Shown: positions 1 through 9,047 of the stretch, one piece after another
Layout: each line of letters begins with the position of its first letter
Position numbering within the stretch: position 1 is the first letter of the stretch
Source: Nonomuraea helvata
GTDB taxonomy: Bacteria; Actinomycetota; Actinomycetes; Streptosporangiales; Streptosporangiaceae
Direction of reading: 5' to 3'
DNA length: 64,000 nt
Assembly: GCF_039535785.1 (NCBI RefSeq)
Contig: NZ_BAAAXV010000005.1
Location: 930,001 to 994,000 of the forward strand
Notes under the pieces: model-generated
What the model was told of the DNA's origin: nothing
The model's database searches: none
Seen by the model: the letters and a program-made list of their open reading frames with translations, nothing else
Position numbers and translations under genes: made by a program

Positions 1-1
1 C

Positions 2-3000
2 GCGGAGGGCGCGGGCGAACGCCGTACTCTTGACGGGAGTGTCGAGGCGGCGGCCACCGGCTGGACGATGTGGATGGTCTCGCACTTCCACTACGACCCG
101 GTCTGGTGGAACACCCAGGCCGGCTTCACTGAGGTATGGCACCAGCTACCCGACCTGCCGTGGGTCGGCAAGCTGCGGCCGCCGTTCGTCCGTACCGCCT
201 TCGACCTGGTACGCGCGCACCTGGACGCGGCCAGGCACGACGACGACTACAAGTTCGTCCTGGCCGAGATCGACTACCTCAAACCGTTCTGGGACGTCTT
301 TCCAGAGGAGCGGGAGCAACTGCGGCTCTTCCTGGCCGAGGGGCGGGTCGAACTCGTCGGCGGAACCTACAACGAGCCCAACACCAACCTGACGCACCCC
401 GAGTCGACCATCCGCAACGCGGTCTACGGCATCGGGTATCAGCGGGACGTGCTCGGCGGCGACCCGCGTACCGCCTGGATGCTCGACGTCTTCGGCCACG
501 ACCCGGCGTTCCCCGGACTGATGGCCGACGCGGGGCTGGACTCCGCCTCGTGGGCGCGCGGACCGTTCCACATGGTCGGCGCCAAGCGGCACACCGGCGA
601 CATCACCCGCATGCAGTTCCCCAGCGAGTTCGAGTGGGTCTCGCCGTCCGGGCGCGGGCTGCTCACCAGCTACATGTCCAACCACTACGTCGCCGGCTGG
701 GACGTGGAGCGCAAGGCGACGCTCGAAGAGGCGATGGCTGAGGCGTACAACCAGTTCGGTGAGCTGAAGAAGGTCGCGGCCACACCCAATGTCCTGCTGC
801 CCGTCGGGCACGACCACAACCTGCCGTCGCGCTGGTGCACCGAGGTGCACCGCGCATGGGCTGCCCGCTATGTCTGGCCCCGGTTCAGGGTCGGCCTGCC
901 CCGCGAGTTCTTCGCCGCGGTCCGCGCCGCGGCCCCGCGGCGCGGGATCACCCCGCAGACACGGGACATGAACCCGGTCTACACCGGCAAGGACGTCTCG
1001 TACATCGATACCAAGCAGGCGCAACGGGCCGCCGAAGTCGCCGTGCTCGACGCCGAGCGGCTCGCCACCCTGGCCGCGTTGCTGGGCGAGCGCTACCCCA
1101 GCGAGGCGCTGGACAAGGCATGGCGGCTCCTGGCGTACGGCGCCCACCACGACGCGATCACTGGCACCGAGTCCGACCAGGTGTACCTGGACCTTCTCGC
1201 GGGCTGGCGCGAGGCGTACGAACTGGGCGCGGCGGCCCGGGACGGCGCCATCGAGTGCCTGGCCGCCCATGCCGACACCGAGGGCGCGGGCCGGGCCATC
1301 CTCGCTGTCAACACGCTGTCCTGGGACCGCGACGGCGTCACAACCGTGCGGGTCGCGTTCCCCGAACCGGGAACGACCGGCGCGGAGCTGCGCGACGACC
1401 GGGGCGAGCCCGTCCCGGTGGTGGCCGAAGGGGTGCTGCGCCACCCGGATGGCACCGTGGCGGAGCTGCACCTGACGTTCGTCGCCCGTAACGTGCCGTC
1501 GCTGGGCTTCCGCGTCTACCACCTGGGCCCCGCTCCCGACCTGCCCGCCGGGTGGGTCGAGGAGCCCGAACGCGCCACGATCGAGAACGAGACGTTCATG
1601 ATCGAAGCCGACGCCGCCCGAGGCGGCGCGCTCAGCCGCATCCTCGACCGGCGTACCGACCGGGAACTGCTGCGGCCCGGCGGCCTCGGTGGCGAGCTCT
1701 ACCTGCAGGACGAGTACGAGACGCATCCGGTCTGGCACGAGGGCCCGTGGCACCTGCTGCCTAAGGGGCCCGGCGTCGGCACCCGGGAACAGACGACGAC
1801 CGTACACGTACGGAGGTCTCCGGTCGGTCGCCGCATCGTGGCTGTCACCCGCCTCGCCGACCTGCGGGTCACTCAGGAGACGACCCTGTGGGACGGGATC
1901 GGCCGGATCGACTTCCGCACCCACGTGGACGGCTCGATCGGCCGCGACCACCTGCTGAGGGCGCGGTTCGACCTCGACCTGCCCGGCGCGCTGCCGGTCA
2001 GCGAGGTCGGGTTCGCCGCGGTCGGCCGGTCGTTCGGCTTCCCGAACTCCGACGCAGGAGAGCACCTGTATACGCTGGACAACCCCGCGCACACCTGGGC
2101 GGGCCTGTCGGCCACGGCACGGATCGCCCTGTCGCTCGCGGACGGCCGCCGCGAGAACCACGCGATCGGGGTCGCCGAGGTGGTGGCGCCCGGAGATGGG
2201 CACGGGGACGGGGACCGCGTACGCGGCCTGCTCGACCGGCTGGTCGCCTGCGGCGTCACCGCCACGCTCACCCGGCCGGACGGCCCGCGCTACGGCGCGC
2301 TCGACGGCGACTCCAACCTGCCCGACGTACGTATCGTGATCGGCGACGCGAACGCGAACGCCTTCGCCGAGCAGGTCCTCAGCGCGGCGCCGGAGGGCTG
2401 CCGGGAGGCACTGGCGCGGCACGGGCGCGTATTCGTGCCCGCCCGCCACACCCGGCGCGATGCCTGGGTTCCGAGTGCCGATCTGCGCGGCGTACGGGAT
2501 CTGCCCGTGCTCATCGTGGCCGGGTCCACCATCGACGATGTCATCGACGACCTCGCCGACTCGGTGATCGACGTGCCCGTCCCCGCCGGACTGCCCGGCA
2601 CCGCGGAGCCGGTCGACGACTACTCGGTCGCCGTGGTCAACCGCGGCACGCCCGGTTTCGTGGCCGAGTCCGACGGCACCTGCTACGTCTCGCTGATGCG
2701 CTCCTGCGGTGCGTGGCCGAGCGGCGTCTGGATCGACGGCCCGGCCAGGACGGTCCCAGACGGCAGCAGCTTCAGCCTTCAGCACTGGACGCACACTTTT
2801 GAGTACAGCCTGGTGGCCGGGGCCGGTGACTGGCGCGCCGCCGGATTCGTCCAGGCCGGGCAGGAGGTCAACCACGCGGTGCTCGCGCGTCAGGTGTCCG
2901 CGTCACCGGGTCCGCTGCCCGCCCGGACGAGCCTCGGCGGGGTCGAGCCGTCCAGCGTCGTGTTGACCGCGTTGAAGCCGCGCGGAAACCCGATGGCGTC

Positions 3001-4036
3001 GGGGCTGTCCGGCGACATCGACCTTGCCGCCGGTGTCACCGTGCGGCTCTATGAGTCGGCCGGGTCGCCCGCGGTGGCGCGCGTGCGCCTGCATGGCGGC
3101 CTGACCGACGTCGAAGTCGCCACGCTGCTCGAGACGGCGACGCCTGAGGTGGCGACGCGTGCCGAGGCGACGCTTGCGGGGCCAGATGAGCGGCTCGGCG
3201 ACGTGGTGATCCCGCTGCGGCCCGCCGAGATCGTCACGCTGGGCGCGCGGGCGGCCCTGGGCCTGGGTCACGCGGCCGCCCACGTCGAGCCCGCCCAGCC
3301 GGTCTTCACCCGGTACTGGCTGCACAACAAAGGTCCGGCCCCGGCCGGGTACCTGCCTGTCGCGGTCCACGTGCATCCGGCGGCGCTGCACGTGGTTCCG
3401 GGCGGCGAGGAGACCGTGCGGGTCACCGTCGCCTGCTCGGCCCGGTCCGCTGTCGGCCTGGTGGAGCTCGACGTGCCGGATGGCTGGGGGGCGGCTCCTC
3501 CCGGTCCCCTGAAGTACGACCTGGAGGCCGGGGAACACGCCGAGTTCGAGACAGTCCTGCGGCCACCCGCCGCCGCCGGGGCCGGGACCTACTTCGTCGC
3601 CGCCCGTATCCGCGACGAACTGGGCCAGACCCTGGAGGACGTGGTCACTGTGGCCGTCGGCGACCGGGAACACCGCGAGCCGCTCACCGTGACGTTGGAC
3701 CAGTCCGGGCTGGAGATCGTGCCGGGTGGGTGGGCGACGCTCACCGTCGAACTTGTCAATGACGCGCGCACCGAGGTACGCGGAGAGGCGCAACTGCTCA
3801 GCCCGTTCGGCACGTGGGGCGCCGGGACCGGGGAGGTGCTCTCCGGCCCGTGGACGCAGGGCTTCGCTGTTCCCGCCCGAGGCCGCGTCCCACTGCGCTT
3901 CACCGTACGGGCGCCGGGCGACGCCCGGCCGGGAGCGCACTGGTGGGCGGCCGTGAAGGTCTGTGGCTTCGGCCGGGTCCACTACACCCGGACGCTCCCC
4001 GTCGAGGTGCTATCTTTGTCAGGACAATATTTGTAA
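2..4036 (+). CDS. Glycoside hydrolase family 38 alpha-mannosidase (5' end outside window)
   Basis: Predicted zinc-dependent retaining alpha-mannosidase acting on mannose-containing glycans. Seen: HFHYDPVWW close to the N-terminus (GH38 metal-binding motif), MLDVFGHD carrying the expected nucleophile Asp, and HHDAITGT about 360 residues in, the hallmark of the family's helical domain. Beta-sandwich domains follow, and roughly residues 1085-1200 resemble a NEW3/NPCBM-associated domain. The frame is open to base 2, and the first ATG (68) lies only six residues before the metal motif, so the real start is probably upstream of the window; any signal peptide cannot be judged. The final codons (LSGQYL) overlap the first copy of a repeated operator-like motif, and the next gene is a GntR regulator, so this enzyme probably belongs to the glycan-use locus that follows. 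The family call is firm; substrate linkage is not known. Confidence 0.93.
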   Translation, partial: AEGAGERRTLDGSVEAAATGWTMWMVSHFHYDPVWWNTQAGFTEVWHQLPDLPWVGKLRPPFVRTAFDLVRAHLDAARHDDDYKFVLAEIDYLKPFWDVFPEEREQLRLFLAEGRVELVGGTYNEPNTNLTHPESTIRNAVYGIGYQRDVLGGDPRTAWMLDVFGHDPAFPGLMADAGLDSASWARGPFHMVGAKRHTGDITRMQFPSEFEWVSPSGRGLLTSYMSNHYVAGWDVERKATLEEAMAEAYNQFGELKKVAATPNVLLPVGHDHNLPSRWCTEVHRAWAARYVWPRFRVGLPREFFAAVRAAAPRRGITPQTRDMNPVYTGKDVSYIDTKQAQRAAEVAVLDAERLATLAALLGERYPSEALDKAWRLLAYGAHHDAITGTESDQVYLDLLAGWREAYELGAAARDGAIECLAAHADTEGAGRAILAVNTLSWDRDGVTTVRVAFPEPGTTGAELRDDRGEPVPVVAEGVLRHPDGTVAELHLTFVARNVPSLGFRVYHLGPAPDLPAGWVEEPERATIENETFMIEADAARGGALSRILDRRTDRELLRPGGLGGELYLQDEYETHPVWHEGPWHLLPKGPGVGTREQTTTVHVRRSPVGRRIVAVTRLADLRVTQETTLWDGIGRIDFRTHVDGSIGRDHLLRARFDLDLPGALPVSEVGFAAVGRSFGFPNSDAGEHLYTLDNPAHTWAGLSATARIALSLADGRRENHAIGVAEVVAPGDGHGDGDRVRGLLDRLVACGVTATLTRPDGPRYGALDGDSNLPDVRIVIGDANANAFAEQVLSAAPEGCREALARHGRVFVPARHTRRDAWVPSADLRGVRDLPVLIVAGSTIDDVIDDLADSVIDVPVPAGLPGTAEPVDDYSVAVVNRGTPGFVAESDGTCYVSLMRSCGAWPSGVWIDGPARTVPDGSSFSLQHWTHTFEYSLVAGAGDWRAAGFVQAGQEVNHAVLARQVSASPGPLPARTSLGGVEPSSVVLTALKPRGNPMASGLSGDIDLAAGVTVRLYESAGSPAVARVRLHGGLTDVEVATLLETATPEVATRAEATLAGPDERLGDVVIPLRPAEIVTLGARAALGLGHAAAHVEPAQPVFTRYWLHNKGPAPAGYLPVAVHVHPAALHVVPGGEETVRVTVACSARSAVGLVELDVPDGWGAAPPGPLKYDLEAGEHAEFETVLRPPAAAGAGTYFVAARIRDELGQTLEDVVTVAVGDREHREPLTVTLDQSGLEIVPGGWATLTVELVNDARTEVRGEAQLLSPFGTWGAGTGEVLSGPWTQGFAVPARGRVPLRFTVRAPGDARPGAHWWAAVKVCGFGRVHYTRTLPVEVLSLSGQYL

Positions 4037-4063
4037 GAAAGTCAGGACAAATCCTGTCATAAT
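4018..4063 (+). promoter_or_regulatory. Putative autoregulatory operator: two direct GTCAGGACAA repeats plus -10
   Basis: GTCAGGACAA occurs at 4018-4027 and again at 4041-4050, 23 bp apart (about two helical turns), followed by an inverted partial copy TCCTGTC at 4052-4058. CATAAT at 4058-4063 fits a -10 box placed so that transcription would begin at or next to the ATG at 4071; no Shine-Dalgarno is visible, so the regulator may be translated from a leaderless transcript. The same motif recurs before the ABC transporter genes (6587-6617). Binding by the adjacent GntR protein is inferred. Confidence 0.6.
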
Positions 4064-4070
4064 AGCAATC

Positions 4071-4841
4071 ATGATCTCCCAGATCCCCCGGCTGGAGTCG
4101 CTCGCCGCCCTTGTCAATCTCGACAAGACCAGCCCTGTCCCGCTCTACTTCCAGGTGGCGCAGCAGTTTGAGGCGGCCATCGCGGGCGGCATGCTGCCAC
4201 CGGGCACCCAGCTCGACAACGAGATCGAGCTGGCCGACCAGCTCGCGGTGTCGCGCCCCACCATGCGCAAGGCGATGGAGTTACTCGTCGACAAGGGCCT
4301 GATCGTGCGGCGACGGGGGGTGGGCACCCGGGTCGTCCAGTCCCAGGTCCGGCGACCGCTGGAGCTCAGCAGCCTGTACGACGACCTCAAGAGCAGCGGC
4401 CAGGAGCCGACCACGACAGTGCTGTCCAACACCGTCGAGCCGGCCTCCGCAGCCGTCGCGGAAGCCCTCGGGCTGGCCGAGGGGGCGCCCGTGATCGCGA
4501 TAGAGCGGGTCCGAATGGCCCGCGACCAGCCGCTGGCCAGGATGCGCAACTACCTGCCCGCATTACTGCTTGAGGTCAGAACCGACGCGCTGGAGAGGCA
4601 CGGTCTCTACGAGCTGATCCGGACGGCCGGCATCCGGCTGCACGCGGCGACCCAGACAGTCGGCGCCCGCAACGCCACGGCGGCGGAGGCGCGGCTGCTC
4701 GGGGAGAGCCGGGGCGCCGCCGTCCTGACCATGGAGCGCATCGCCTACGACGACAGCGGCACGGCGGTGGAGTACGGCACGCACATCTACGCCGCGGCCC
4801 GCTACAGCTTCCAGATGAACCTGCTCATGGGCGATCGGTGA
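4071..4841 (+). CDS. GntR family transcriptional regulator, HutC/UTRA type
   Basis: 256-aa DNA-binding regulator. Residues about 24-92 form the GntR winged helix (PLYFQVAQQFEAAI, then LAVSRPTMRKAMELLVDKG, then RRRGVGTRV). Residues about 110-250 match the UTRA ligand-binding fold of the HutC subfamily, which usually senses a sugar or sugar phosphate. The start was set at ATG 4071: the longer frame from 3963 would run through the mannosidase C-terminus and the operator. No SD precedes this ATG, and a -10-like CATAAT lies 7 bp upstream, suggesting leaderless translation. It sits between the alpha-mannosidase and the heparinase-like gene (4 bp downstream). It probably represses the locus until its glycan-derived inducer appears; inducer unknown. 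Confidence 0.93.
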   Translation: MISQIPRLESLAALVNLDKTSPVPLYFQVAQQFEAAIAGGMLPPGTQLDNEIELADQLAVSRPTMRKAMELLVDKGLIVRRRGVGTRVVQSQVRRPLELSSLYDDLKSSGQEPTTTVLSNTVEPASAAVAEALGLAEGAPVIAIERVRMARDQPLARMRNYLPALLLEVRTDALERHGLYELIRTAGIRLHAATQTVGARNATAAEARLLGESRGAAVLTMERIAYDDSGTAVEYGTHIYAAARYSFQMNLLMGDR

Positions 4842-4845
4842 AAAG

Positions 4846-6540
4846 ATGCACGACAACCACGTTGACGCCGCGTTCACCGCGGCGGTCCAGGCTGCCCTGA
4901 TCGGGCAGGTCAAGGCGATCCTCAACGAGGGCGACGGCTGGGCTCACCTGCAGCACCGCCAGCTGGCCGAGCGAATCCTGGCCCTAGTCGCGTACGGGCG
5001 GGACGGCCGGCTGCTCGATCACGCGGCCCGGCTCGCCGCCCGGCTGCGCGAGCTACAGGGCCCCGGCGGGTTGTTCACCGGCGGGGACAACGTCGACTCC
5101 CCGCCGGACTCCGCGTTCAGCGTCAACGATCTCGCCGACGCCCTGTGGCTGCTGCGGCGCGACCCTCACAGCGCTGCCGAGCACGGGCTGGCGGACCTGC
5201 TCGACGACCTGCTGACGACGGCCACTCCGGCCTTGTCACGGGGCGGAGTGCACACGCCCAACCACCGCTGGGAGATCTCGGCCGCCCTGGCCAGGCTGCA
5301 CCGGCTCGCGCCCCACAGGGCGCTGGCGGAACGGGTCGGCCAGTGGCTGGCCGAGGGAGTCGACATCGACGACGACGGGCTCTATTCCGAACGTAGCGCC
5401 AACTACGCCGCGTACGTGTCGAACCCGTCGCTGCTCGCCATCGCCGAGGTGTTCGACCGTCCCGACCTGGTTGACGCCGTCGAACGGAACCTGGACGCCA
5501 CGCTCGATCTGCTGCTGCCGGACGGGTCGGTCGAGACAGTGCTGTCGCGCCGCCAGGACCAGCGGCAGCCGCTGCCCCTGGCGCCCTACCTGCTCCCGCT
5601 GCGCCGGATCGCGCTGCTGCGCGGCCGGGGCGACCTCGCCTGGGCAGCCGGGCTCGCGCTGTCCCAGGGGGTGGTCTCACCGGCGCGAGCAGCCACGGAG
5701 CTGATCCTCGACCCCGGCATCGCGCGGGAGCTGCCGGAACCCGTCCCACCCCGGAGGCCGCGGCAACGCGTCTTCGGCGCCGCGGGACTGCTCGTGGATC
5801 ATCGGCCCGCGACGACGACAGTGGTCTTCGGCGGTTCGGACTATCCGCACCACAGACGCATCCGTTCCGGGCTGGCCAACTCCCCGACGTTTCTGCGCCT
5901 GTTCGCCGGGGCGGCCGTCCTGGGAGACGTGCGTCTCTCACGTGTCTTCTTCGGCCTGGGGCCGTTTCGCGCCGCCCGATTGCTGGTCGAGCGCGAGGAG
6001 GAGAGCACGACCGCGACGCTCGAGGAAGCCGTGTCGGCCTCCTACTACCAGCCGATGACGGATCAGAACCGCGACGCGCGCGGCCACTACGGGCTGGTCG
6101 ACGATGGCCGGTTCAGCGCGGCGATGGACTTCGGCCGGCGCGCACGGGACGAGGTCACGCTGACCACCGCCGTCCACGTGGCCATCACGGACAGCGGGGC
6201 CGAGCTGACGGTCGACCTGGCGGGCGCGGCCGTGGACTGGGCGCTGGAGCTGGCCTTCCGGCCCGGTGGGCGGATGACGGGCGCCGTGGCCCTGGACGAG
6301 CACGCCTGGCAGCTCGACCCGGGCTCGCCCGCGGTCTACCGCGTCGGCGACGACTCGATCACCGTCACGGTGCCCGCCATGTCGATGGCCGCTTCCCATT
6401 CCGTTCCCGGCTACGAGCCCGGCGAGGAGTACCGCTTCCTCGGGGGCACCGACGCCGTGTCGGGAGAGCGGCTGTACGTCGCCGGACGGGTTCCAGGAAG
6501 GTTGCGGTTGCATCTCGCTGCCACCCATCGCTCGGGATAA
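4846..6540 (+). CDS. Heparinase II/III-like protein, function unknown
   Basis: 564-aa protein of no certain family. The first ~290 residues are rich in short paired helices with small-residue turns, as in the (alpha/alpha)6 toroids of heparinase, alginate lyase and related enzymes (GGLFTGGDNVDSPPDSAFSV, NYAAYVSNPSLL). Residues ~310-560 look all-beta (GLLVDHRPATTTVVFGG, ELTVDLAGAAVDW), as in the C-terminal sandwich of heparinase II/III. There is no signal peptide, so it appears cytoplasmic. It follows the GntR gene by 4 bp and precedes a sugar ABC transporter whose promoter carries the same motif, which suggests it processes the imported saccharide. I could not identify catalytic residues. It could be an unsaturated-glycoside hydrolase-like or lyase-like enzyme; the fold assignment is tentative. 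Confidence 0.6.
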   Translation: MHDNHVDAAFTAAVQAALIGQVKAILNEGDGWAHLQHRQLAERILALVAYGRDGRLLDHAARLAARLRELQGPGGLFTGGDNVDSPPDSAFSVNDLADALWLLRRDPHSAAEHGLADLLDDLLTTATPALSRGGVHTPNHRWEISAALARLHRLAPHRALAERVGQWLAEGVDIDDDGLYSERSANYAAYVSNPSLLAIAEVFDRPDLVDAVERNLDATLDLLLPDGSVETVLSRRQDQRQPLPLAPYLLPLRRIALLRGRGDLAWAAGLALSQGVVSPARAATELILDPGIARELPEPVPPRRPRQRVFGAAGLLVDHRPATTTVVFGGSDYPHHRRIRSGLANSPTFLRLFAGAAVLGDVRLSRVFFGLGPFRAARLLVEREEESTTATLEEAVSASYYQPMTDQNRDARGHYGLVDDGRFSAAMDFGRRARDEVTLTTAVHVAITDSGAELTVDLAGAAVDWALELAFRPGGRMTGAVALDEHAWQLDPGSPAVYRVGDDSITVTVPAMSMAASHSVPGYEPGEEYRFLGGTDAVSGERLYVAGRVPGRLRLHLAATHRSG

Positions 6541-6586
6541 AACTGCAGCTCACGGCGCATCGTGTACTTTATCCTAATGTTCATAT

Positions 6587-6642
6587 GTCAGGAGATCTTA
6601 AGAGAGTTTGTCCTGACTATTGACCCGGCAAACGCTTTCCCG
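6587..6642 (+). promoter_or_regulatory. Operator region of the sugar ABC operon: GTCAGGA inverted pair and a LacI-type box
   Basis: GTCAGGA (6587-6593) and TTGTCCTGAC (6608-6617, the exact reverse complement of GTCAGGACAA) face each other across about 14 bp. These are the same words as before the GntR gene at 4018-4050. Immediately downstream, GGCAAACGCTTTCC (6627-6640) fits the degenerate LacI-family consensus GGNAANCGNTTNCC. Both lie in the leader of the binding-protein gene starting at 6686. Dual control by the local GntR and an unlinked LacI-type protein is inferred. Confidence 0.5.
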
Positions 6643-6685
6643 TTACCGTCCGACGCCACAGGCAGACGACGTTCGAGGAGACGCC

Positions 6686-8002
6686 ATGACGACTTCTGCG
6701 ACAGCCCGGACACGACTCACTCGCTGGCGCTGGCTGCCAGTGGCCGTCGCCGTGGCGATCGCCCTCACCGGGTGCGGATCGAGCTCCGACGGGAGCTCCG
6801 GCGGGAGCTCCGGCGGGGACTCCGGCGCCAAGAGCATCACCTTCTGGCTTTCGGCGAGCGCGGCCCAGGCGCAGGGCTATCACGACCTGGCCAAGGAGTT
6901 CCAGGCCAAAGAGGGTGTCACGGTCGAGATCGTCAACGTCCCCTATGACGGCTACCAGGACAAGCTGCGCCAGGCCGCGCAGGCCAACTCCCTGCCCGAC
7001 ACGGCCAGCGTGCCCTCGCTCGACACCATCTGGATCAACCAGCTCCAGGACCTCAGCGCGACGGCGAACGCTCCGGCCAACAAGATCAACAAAGACCTGC
7101 TCACCGTCAAGGACGGCAAGGTCCTCTGCATCCCCTCCGACCTGACGGCTGCCGGACTGTTCGTCAACAAGACCTTGTTCGACAAGGCCAAGGTCAAGAT
7201 TCCCGCGGACCCGAACCAGACCTGGACCTGGGACGAGTTCCTCGCCGCCGCGACGAAGGTCCGCACCGCCACTGGCGCCAAGTACGACCTGGTCTACGAC
7301 CAGTCCCCCGCGCGCATCAGGCCCTTCATCTACGCCAGCGGCGGCAAGGGCTTCCAGCTCGGCCCGGACAACAAGTTCGCCACCCCCGACGACGCCACCG
7401 TGCAGGCGCTGTCGAAGTTCGCCTCGCTGAACGACGACAAGGTCATGCCGAAGTCGGTCTGGACCTCGGGCGCCGACCCGAACGCCCTGTTCAAGAGCGG
7501 CCAGGTCGTCGCGTACTTCTCCGGCGTCTGGCAGGTGGCCGACTTCGCGGAGAGCATCACGAGCTTCGACTGGGCCAGCGCGCCGACGCCGGGACCCATC
7601 CACGCCACCGACATCAACCTCGGCGGCAAGGTGGTCGCCTTCAACAACGGCGACAAGGCCGAGGCCGCCAAGAAGTGGGTCGACTACCTCTTCCAGCCGG
7701 CGAACTACACGAAGCTCGCGCAGGTCAACGGCTATCTGCCGGTGGAGTCCGGCCTCACACTGAACTACCCGTTCAAGAAGAAGGCCGCCCTCGACGCGTT
7801 CCAGCTCTACATCAAGGAGATGGAGCTGGCGGACCCGATCTCCTCCTCGGGACACCAGAACGGGACGAAGCTCCTGCTCGCCGGTAAGTCGATCCAGGAG
7901 GACCCGACCAAGGACGAGATGGCCAAGCTGATCAACGGTCAGCAGGACATCAAGAAGACCGTCGACAACATCGTGTCGGGACTCAACCAGCAGATCGGCT
8001 GA
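6686..8002 (+). CDS. Sugar ABC transporter substrate-binding lipoprotein (family 1)
   Basis: 438-aa extracytoplasmic binding protein for a CUT1-type carbohydrate importer. The N-terminus has an Arg-rich segment, a hydrophobic stretch and the lipobox ALTGC (Cys30), then a Gly/Ser-rich linker before the mature domain. TFWLSASAAQAQGYHDL and the GQVVAYFSGVWQ region match MalE/UgpB-like proteins. The ATG at 6686 follows GAGGAG by 5 nt; the TTG at 6620 is unlikely because it would place the operator inside the gene. It is first in an operon with two permeases; no ATPase is present, as usual in actinomycetes where a shared MsiK-type ATPase serves many CUT1 systems. The ligand is probably an oligosaccharide released by the mannosidase; inferred from context only. 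Confidence 0.93.
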   Translation: MTTSATARTRLTRWRWLPVAVAVAIALTGCGSSSDGSSGGSSGGDSGAKSITFWLSASAAQAQGYHDLAKEFQAKEGVTVEIVNVPYDGYQDKLRQAAQANSLPDTASVPSLDTIWINQLQDLSATANAPANKINKDLLTVKDGKVLCIPSDLTAAGLFVNKTLFDKAKVKIPADPNQTWTWDEFLAAATKVRTATGAKYDLVYDQSPARIRPFIYASGGKGFQLGPDNKFATPDDATVQALSKFASLNDDKVMPKSVWTSGADPNALFKSGQVVAYFSGVWQVADFAESITSFDWASAPTPGPIHATDINLGGKVVAFNNGDKAEAAKKWVDYLFQPANYTKLAQVNGYLPVESGLTLNYPFKKKAALDAFQLYIKEMELADPISSSGHQNGTKLLLAGKSIQEDPTKDEMAKLINGQQDIKKTVDNIVSGLNQQIG

Positions 8003-8008
8003 TCGTAC

Positions 8009-8041
8009 GGCCCGCCGGCGCTTTCCCTGCGCCGGCGGGCC
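8009..8041 (+). terminator. Intra-operon hairpin (attenuator or mRNA-stabiliser)
   Basis: Perfect 13-bp inverted repeat (GGCCCGCCGGCGC / GCGCCGGCGGGCC) with a 7-nt loop, 6 nt after the stop codon of the binding-protein gene and 39 nt before the first permease. There is no U-tract. Such stems between binding-protein and permease genes commonly protect the upstream mRNA or reduce read-through so that the binding protein is made in excess. Confidence 0.7.
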
Positions 8042-8080
8042 GAGCGTCGATGAGCGCGGAAGGAAGAGGAGGAGAGCGCA

Positions 8081-9046
8081 GTGGTGGAGAGCATCCCACG
8101 ATCGGCGGGGCGCGCCGAGGACACGCCGGACCGGAGCGGGTCGCGGCTGTGGCCCCGCCGGCCCCGCCGACGGAGCCGGCGGGGCCACCGCTACACCCTG
8201 GTGCCCCTGCTGCTCATCTCGTCCAACCTCGCCCTGTTCCTGCTCTTCTTCGTCTGGCCGGCCGTCATCGGCGTGGGATACTCCTTCACCAGCTACACGG
8301 GCGTCGGCTCGGCGCCGTTCGTGGGCCTGGACAACTACCAGCGACTGCTGAACGACGACGCGTTCTACGCGGCGCTGATCCGTAGCCTGATCTTCACGGC
8401 CGCCGTCGTTCCGCTGACGTTCGTCGCCGCGCTGAGCGCGGCCGTGCTGCTCGTCAGCCCGCACAGCCGTGGCAAGCCGGTCGCGCGGGTGGTCTTCTTC
8501 GTTCCCTGGCTCATCTCCCCGATCATCGCCGGTGTCATCTGGCGCTGGATCTTCGGTGAGAACTTCGGGCTCGTCAACTACGTCATCATGGCGCTCGGCG
8601 GCGAGGCGGTGCCCTGGCAGTCCAACGCGAACCTGTCCCTGGCCATCGTGATCATCGCCTCAGCCTGGGGCAACACCGCGATCAACATGTTGATGTTCGT
8701 CCCGGCCATCAAGAACGTGCCGGCCGCGTACTACGAGGCCGCTTCCCTGGACGGCGCGGGCTCGTGGGCCAAGTTCCGCCACATCACCCTGCCCTCGATC
8801 GCGCCGACGTCCTTCATCGTGATCCTGCTCAGCACCCTGGGCGCGATGAAGGAGTACGCGCTCTTCCAGGCGGTCAACGGCGGAGGTCCTGGCACCGAGA
8901 ACAACCTGCTCATCCAGTACATCTTCACGACCGGCTTCCGCCGCGCCCAGGTCGGTTACGCGAGCGCGGCGTCCTTCGTGCTCATGCTGCTTCTGATGGT
9001 CATCGCTGTCGTGCAGTTGGTCATCAACCGCCGAAAGGACTCCTGA
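8081..9046 (+). CDS. Carbohydrate ABC transporter permease (MalF-like)
   Basis: 321-aa inner-membrane permease with about six transmembrane helices, beginning with a basic cytoplasmic N-terminus (WPRRPRRRSRRGHR) and a first helix around residues 40-65. The EAA loop is visible as YYEAASLDGAGSWAKFRHITLPSI near residue 215, where the transporter contacts its ATPase. GTG 8081 has an AGGAGGAG Shine-Dalgarno about 6 nt upstream. It lies between the binding protein and the second permease gene (1-bp gap downstream). It forms a heterodimer with the 9048-9872 product to make the import channel. Confidence 0.94.
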   Translation: MVESIPRSAGRAEDTPDRSGSRLWPRRPRRRSRRGHRYTLVPLLLISSNLALFLLFFVWPAVIGVGYSFTSYTGVGSAPFVGLDNYQRLLNDDAFYAALIRSLIFTAAVVPLTFVAALSAAVLLVSPHSRGKPVARVVFFVPWLISPIIAGVIWRWIFGENFGLVNYVIMALGGEAVPWQSNANLSLAIVIIASAWGNTAINMLMFVPAIKNVPAAYYEAASLDGAGSWAKFRHITLPSIAPTSFIVILLSTLGAMKEYALFQAVNGGGPGTENNLLIQYIFTTGFRRAQVGYASAASFVLMLLLMVIAVVQLVINRRKDS

Positions 9047-9047
9047 G

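Noticed and set aside
146..2875. Long open frame (909 codons) on the minus strand across the mannosidase gene
   Set aside because: Antisense shadow in GC-rich DNA; composition is Arg/Gly/Val-rich without motifs, whereas the plus strand has clear GH38 signatures.
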